From the NCBI GenBank assembly GCA_041584015.1, contig JBFHES010000178.1, forward strand, positions 1 through 10,026: a stretch of 10,026 nucleotides of DNA. Direction: 5' to 3'. The position numbers were made by a program, and so were the translations under genes. This DNA is from JBFHES01 sp041584015 (GTDB lineage: Bacteria > Bacteroidota > Bacteroidia > Bacteroidales > M50B96). Shown here piece by piece: positions 6,947 to 10,026 of the stretch. Each line of letters opens with the position of its first letter. The first letter of the stretch is position 1. The notes beneath the pieces were generated by a model. It did not search any database, was not told the origin of the DNA, and worked only from the letters and a program-made list of their open reading frames with translations.

Positions 6947-8002
6947 ATGCAAAGCTTAAAACAATCGATAAAAATGATCGCCGCTGTACTTGCATTGCTA
7001 TTTGTGGCTTGTACCGACGAACCAGCTCCTCAGCCTGTTTCAGTTACAGAACAAGGCATTTATATTTTGAACGAGGGCAGCGTTACCTTTAACAACGCAT
7101 CGCTAAGTTTGTACGCTCCGGACTCTGGTTTTACCGAGAATAATATTTTTGAGAAAGTAAATGGTGTGCCTTTAGGAGATATTGGACAGTCGATGCAGAT
7201 CTATGGCGACAACATGTTTATTGTGGTTAACAATTCGGGCAAGGTGTACATTACAGACAAAAATACAGCTGAATTCAAGGGTAAGATAACCGGACTAACC
7301 TCGCCCCGATACATAGCCATTGCCAATAACGAGCTTGCTTACATCTCCGATTTATACGACAGCCTGATTACTATTTTTAACCCAGGCACTTTTGAGAAAA
7401 CCGGTTCTATTCATCTCGGCAGAACGTCTGAGCAACTACTTATTAAAGATGGCTATTTATATGTGATAAGCTGGTCGTTTGATCGCATGCTTAGTAAAAT
7501 TGACATTGCAACGAACGAAGTGGTGCATTCGTTGAATGTTGGCCTGCAGCCACAAAGCATGGTGGAAGATATCAACGGTATGTTATGGATTTTATGCGAT
7601 GGAGGCTATGCAGGTAACCCCGCAGGCCATGAGCATCCACGGCTTGTGTGCGTAAATCCGGCTTCCATGGAAATTATGAAAAATCATGAATTCCCCATGA
7701 GCAATTACCCACTTTCAGATTTATGCATGAATGCTGCCGGCGATCAGCTCTATTTCATTAATAAGGATGTGTACAGCCTCAGCATATACGACACGCAATT
7801 GCCCAACGAGCCATTGCTGGAGCAGGGCAGCAAGAATATCTACTCCATAGGCATTCATCCTGGCAGTAATAATATTTATATTGGCGATGCTGCTACCTAC
7901 GTGCAGCAAGGCATGGTGTTCAGGTACGACGAATTTGCCAACCTCCTCGATTCCTTTTATGTAGGCATCAACCCTGGTTTTTTTGGTTTCCGGGCAGAAT
8001 AA
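6947..8002 (+). CDS. btuG: Surface beta-propeller lipoprotein, BtuG-like cobamide-binding protein
   Basis: Expected to bind cobamides on the cell surface and hand them to the BtuB-like receptor, as known for BtuG of Bacteroides. I chose the ATG at 6947, ten bases after btuB. It gives a lipoprotein signal with Cys22 in LLFVAC followed by TDEPAPQP, whose acidic residues suit a surface-export signal; a GTG at 6923 would add eight unlikely residues. The mature protein (about 330 residues) has repeated propeller-blade strands: GIYILNEG, MFIVVNNSGKVYITD, YIAIANNELAYISD, LLIKDGYLYVIS, MLWILCDGGY, QLYFINKDVYSL and NIYIGDA. These correspond to a YncE/DUF5074-like seven-bladed fold. It is the last gene of the operon; no strong terminator follows. 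Femtomolar binding is known for Bacteroides BtuG, not shown here. Confidence 0.85.
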   Translation: MQSLKQSIKMIAAVLALLFVACTDEPAPQPVSVTEQGIYILNEGSVTFNNASLSLYAPDSGFTENNIFEKVNGVPLGDIGQSMQIYGDNMFIVVNNSGKVYITDKNTAEFKGKITGLTSPRYIAIANNELAYISDLYDSLITIFNPGTFEKTGSIHLGRTSEQLLIKDGYLYVISWSFDRMLSKIDIATNEVVHSLNVGLQPQSMVEDINGMLWILCDGGYAGNPAGHEHPRLVCVNPASMEIMKNHEFPMSNYPLSDLCMNAAGDQLYFINKDVYSLSIYDTQLPNEPLLEQGSKNIYSIGIHPGSNNIYIGDAATYVQQGMVFRYDEFANLLDSFYVGINPGFFGFRAE

Positions 8003-8126
8003 GCAACTTAAAAGCCCTCGCCTCCTGGCTGCTGTTTTGCAACATTAATCACTTGTTTCTAAAAACATTATTATGCTATTAATGCTTTATCTATTAGAGC
8101 AAATAATAATATAAAATTATACGACC

Positions 8127-8816
8127 ATGAGTGATTTAAAAAACGCCAGTCTGGGCGAAATTGTAACCAACGATTTCCGCACTGCATCCATTTTCACCAA
8201 TCATCATATTGATTTTTGTTGTGGTGGTAAAATGAGCCTTTCGGAGGCTTGCAAGAACGAAGGTATCAATCTGGATGAAGTATGTGGTGAGATTGAAAAG
8301 CTGCCGAGTATAAAGCCGGGAAACAGCCAAAACTTTAATGAATGGAATATCGATTTTCTGGCTGACTACATTATGAATACACATCATAAGTATGTAACGA
8401 AGAACTTACCTGAATTAAAATTTTATACCCATAAAATAGCAGATGTTCATGGTGAAGGTCACGAGGAGCTAAAAGAGATTGCATCTACTTTTGCGTACAT
8501 TTATGATGAGTTAACGCAGCATCTCAAAAATGAGGAAGAAGTACTTTTTCCGGCAATAAAGAAAGCCCTGACATCAGACGATCCCGAAGCCAGAAAAACA
8601 ATTAAGTCGGAGATTGATCGAATGAATGGCGAACACGATTTTGCCGGAGGTGCCATGGACAAAATCAGCAAGCTTAGCAACAGGTATGCTTTACCGGCCG
8701 ATGCTTGCACCACCTTTGAACTTACCTATAAAATGCTCGAAGAATTTGAAAACGATTTGCATGTACATGTGCATTTAGAAAACAATATTTTATTCCCCAA
8801 AGCATTAGCATTATAA
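8127..8816 (+). CDS. ric: Iron-sulfur cluster repair di-iron protein (Ric/YtfE/ScdA family)
   Basis: Cytoplasmic protein that restores iron-sulfur clusters damaged by nitric oxide or oxidants, using a di-iron site. The N-terminal ScdA_N domain (about residues 5-60) contains the hallmark NHHIDFCCGG (25-34). The C-terminal hemerythrin-like domain (about 76-226) has the expected ligands: His86 or His87, His132 and Glu136 in HLKNEEEVLFP, His170 in GEHDFAGG, and His214 and Glu218 in HVHLENNILFP. The two H-x3-E-x3-LFP motifs are exact parallels. Its 229 residues are near the normal family length. It sits 124 bases after btuG with its own AT-rich upstream region, and a strong terminator follows, so it is probably a separate unit. 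I found no clear NO-sensor operator or exact TAnnTTTG element upstream. Confidence 0.95.
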   Translation: MSDLKNASLGEIVTNDFRTASIFTNHHIDFCCGGKMSLSEACKNEGINLDEVCGEIEKLPSIKPGNSQNFNEWNIDFLADYIMNTHHKYVTKNLPELKFYTHKIADVHGEGHEELKEIASTFAYIYDELTQHLKNEEEVLFPAIKKALTSDDPEARKTIKSEIDRMNGEHDFAGGAMDKISKLSNRYALPADACTTFELTYKMLEEFENDLHVHVHLENNILFPKALAL

Positions 8817-8849
8817 TACCAGACTGCTTAAAAAGTACAATGAAATTCG

Positions 8850-8888
8850 AAACCCAAATCATTTGTTTGATTTGGGTTTTTCCTTTTT
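8850..8888 (+). terminator. Intrinsic terminator of the ric gene
   Basis: A perfect 12-bp stem pairs AAACCCAAATCA (8850-8861) with TGATTTGGGTTT (8868-8879) around a six-base loop, followed by TT-CC-TTTTT. It starts 33 bases after the ric stop. The opposite strand has no T-tract, so it works rightward only. Confidence 0.92.
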
Positions 8889-8922
8889 GTTTTCAAAATG
8901 TATTATTCTTGAAAGCCCTACA

Positions 8923-9002
8923 TAGCTCTTGTTGTAACAAGCTAACTAGGCCGGAGGCCTTACTTCACAACGACATAGCGAGGACGCTATGCCGAACGGT
9001 GG
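8923..9002. repeat. Multi-hairpin repeat, copy A
   Basis: The 63-base core (8940-9002) matches copy B at 9902-9964 with five mismatches and no gaps (about 92%). It holds two hairpins: AGGCC-GGA-GGCCT (8948-8960) and CATAGCG-AGGA-CGCTATG (8974-8991). A third hairpin lies just outside the matched core, CTTGTT-GT-AACAAG (8928-8941), with outer TAG/CTA pairing. The copy provides the last residues and stop of the broken minus-strand gene beside it. It resembles REP-type or other structured dispersed repeats; no transposase is in the window. Confidence 0.8.
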
Positions 9003-9284
9003 ATAACCAGTCAAGATTATTTTCGCTGAATTTAAATAGTCAGGTTTTAATCCTCTCTTTTCCATTTGAACTTTTAGTCTGTCAGAAAAACCTTTTATTA
9101 ATACATCATTGTTTGGAACTATCGTAATATTAACCAAATCAATTTCAAGAATCATTGTCTTTGACTTAAGCATGTGAGAATATAGTTTCCCTATTCCCCA
9201 ATAACCATAAACGTCATTGTTTCTACTCAAAAAAGAGCTTAGAAGACCATTTGCTATAGTTTAAAATTCTTTTCTCCTTGCCAT
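8946..9284 (-). pseudogene. Broken hypothetical gene (in-frame stop, 3' end replaced by repeat)
   Basis: Reading leftward from the ATG at 9284-9282, the frame gives MARRKEF, a TAA at 9263-9261, then TIANGLLSSFLSRNNDVYGYWGIGKLY and on in the same frame to a TAG at 8948-8946. The conserved-looking sequence on both sides of the stop suggests one ancestral gene; a CAA to TAA change would explain it. A TTG at 9230 could restart a 94-residue product. The final 18 or so residues (PPFGIASSL to RPPA) are encoded by repeat copy A, so the true C-terminus appears lost. The start lies one base after the stop of the neighbouring minus-strand gene, as in an operon. I do not recognise the family or function. 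A sequencing error at the TAA is possible. Confidence 0.6.
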
Positions 9285-9285
9285 T

Positions 9286-9582
9286 TTATATTGATCCTGG
9301 GTATTCAGACAAATATAGGTCTATCCCTATATCTCCCATTATTTTCATGGATTCGGAATCTAAAACTCCTCCACCTCCTGTTGCATCTTTTCTAATATCA
9401 AATCCAATATCAGCAACATATTTATCTTTTGTCAGTTTGAATTTATTCTCTTTAAGCCAAGATTGAAGTACTTCAATTTGACTTGGTAAATCCCAAATGT
9501 CATCACATAACCAATCTATTTTTTCACTTGTCTTTTCTCTATATATATTAATTGGCATTGTCGCAGATTTTAAATGAAACAC
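9286..9582 (-). CDS. Hypothetical protein, apparently lacking its N-terminus (weak DUF4279-like look)
   Basis: An open frame read leftward ends at the TAA at 9288-9286. The start is unclear: a GTG at 9582 (98 residues), an ATG at 9558 (90 residues), or no true start, since the frame is open only to 9591 before a TAG. The protein has a W-L-x-D-x-I-W segment, a helix with IEVLQSWLKENKF, then the strand VADIGFDIRKD, a GGGGVLDSESMKIMGDIGIDLYLSEYP stretch split between loop and strand, and a short tail. The order (tryptophan-rich middle, helix, strand, loop, helix, final strand) is reminiscent of the C-terminal half of DUF4279 proteins, which are longer at the N-terminus; this is a weak resemblance from memory. 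It is followed one base later by the broken gene and probably formed an operon with it. Confidence 0.5.
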   Translation of the reverse strand: MFHLKSATMPINIYREKTSEKIDWLCDDIWDLPSQIEVLQSWLKENKFKLTKDKYVADIGFDIRKDATGGGGVLDSESMKIMGDIGIDLYLSEYPGSI

Positions 9583-9655
9583 AACTAGTAACTATATACA
9601 CCTGTTTTTATCTCACTTATAGCTATAATCACCAACTGTTAAATTAAACGTTTTC

Positions 9656-9802
9656 TTAGAGCAGACTTGCATCAACTATCTCATTAATGTCAATCTTTTC
9701 GCAGAGCTTTCTCATGGCGCCATAATAAGAAGGCTTTATTTTTCCGGCGATCCTACCAACTGTCGATTAGAAAAGCTCTATGGATTCTTCGGGAAAAAAC
9801 AT
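9656..9802 (-). pseudogene. Gene fragment with an internal stop, unknown family
   Basis: Read leftward, the ATG at 9802-9800 gives MFFPEESIELF, a TAA at 9769-9767, then STVGRIAGKIKPSYYGAMRK and LCEKIDINEIVDASLL to a TAA at 9658-9656, 49 codons in one frame. The second part has the composition of a real globular C-terminus, and the frame continues across the stop, so this looks like the remains of a decayed gene. I do not recognise the family. A 9-base direct repeat, ACATCCTGC (9799-9807 and 9814-9822), lies at its 5' end. The 9592-9655 stretch between it and the next gene contains a perfect 12-base palindrome, TTATAGCTATAA (9617-9628). Confidence 0.4.
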
Positions 9803-9882
9803 CCTGCCATTTTACATCCTGCATTATAAATAATAAAGACCTTCTTTCTTGTTTAATTGATAACCAGTGCTTATGAAGCAAA

Positions 9883-9964
9883 GATATAACATATTGTATC
9901 CAGCTAACCAGGCCGGAAGCCTTACTTTACAACGACATAGCGATGACGCTATGCCGAACGGGGG
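9883..9964. repeat. Multi-hairpin repeat, copy B
   Basis: Second copy of the repeat at 8923-9002, same orientation, starting 962 bases later. Hairpin two (CATAGCG-ATGA-CGCTATG, 9936-9953) keeps its stem and changes only in the loop. Hairpin one is AGGCC-GGA-AGCCT (9910-9922), where the single change gives an A-C mismatch on the plus strand but a U-G pair on minus-strand RNA. Upstream, GATATAA-CATA-TTGTATC (9883-9900) forms a hairpin in place of copy A's CTTGTT stem, with unrelated sequence. Beyond it, 9965-10026 contains no recognisable gene. Confidence 0.8.
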
Positions 9965-10026
9965 GCGTTCCGCGAGCAACGTTTCGATTCTTATCAATCA
10001 ACCTAGCAAACAGCTTAAGAGGCAAG

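Noticed and set aside
8003..8040. Possible terminator after the BtuG-like gene (AGCC/GGCT stem followed by TTTT)
   Set aside because: The stem is only 4 bp with a 10-base loop, and the T-run is short and offset; too weak to call.
8041..8126. Operator for a nitric-oxide-responsive regulator upstream of ric
   Set aside because: The region is very AT-rich with only loose palindromes; no FNR/HcpR-like dyad could be supported.
8923..9002. Integron attC-type recombination site in the repeats
   Set aside because: The repeats form several separate short hairpins instead of one long imperfect palindrome, and the RYYYAAC/GTTRRRY core boxes are not properly present.
8840..9127. A 95-residue plus-strand open frame after ric
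   Set aside because: It runs through the ric terminator and repeat copy A, and has no recognisable protein features.
9002..9868. Shared GATAACCAGT at 9002-9011 and 9859-9868 as a target-site duplication
   Set aside because: The two copies lie at different positions relative to the repeats (after copy A, before copy B) and a 10-base match can arise by chance.

Overview
The window looks like a chromosomal piece of a Bacteroidota bacterium, probably a marine or sediment Bacteroidia. The signs are two secreted proteins with C-terminal type IX secretion (T9SS type A) sorting domains, promoter elements of the TAnnTTTG type, A-rich translation starts without Shine-Dalgarno sequences, and a BtuB/BtuG-style vitamin B12 receptor pair. 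The genus cannot be fixed from the sequence alone.

Layout. (a) 1-257, minus strand: the N-terminal part of a Pit-family inorganic phosphate transporter, running off the left edge. (b) 258-454: a divergent intergenic region with several ACATTAA/TTAAC repeats, partly in 11-bp steps, that could be a Pho-type operator. (c) 455-2213: a sensor histidine kinase and an OmpR/PhoB-type response regulator, one base apart; with the divergent phosphate transporter this suggests a PhoR/PhoB-like system. (d) 2214-2825: a long non-coding stretch ending in a good Bacteroidota promoter, a complete cobalamin riboswitch (2547-2721) and a leader complementary to three parts of the aptamer. (e) 2826-8002: a tight four-gene operon under that riboswitch: a two-repeat secreted T9SS protein, a second secreted T9SS protein, a BtuB-like TonB-dependent receptor (GTG start overlapping the previous stop) and a BtuG-like beta-propeller lipoprotein. 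(f) 8127-8816: a Ric/YtfE/ScdA di-iron protein for iron-sulfur cluster repair, closed by a strong intrinsic terminator at 8850-8888. (g) 8923-10026: a decayed accessory region in which two copies of a multi-hairpin repeat bracket a broken two-gene module and another gene fragment, all on the minus strand.

How the genes work together. When B12 is scarce the riboswitch should allow expression of the outer-membrane B12 capture operon. BtuG is expected to hold cobamide on the cell surface and pass it through BtuB. The two T9SS-exported proteins in front of BtuB are the most interesting part: they share the leader and secretion route and may be additional surface cobamide-capture or receptor-assembly factors whose role I do not know to be described. 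The phosphate genes and Ric are separate units. The right end looks like a site of gene gain and decay.
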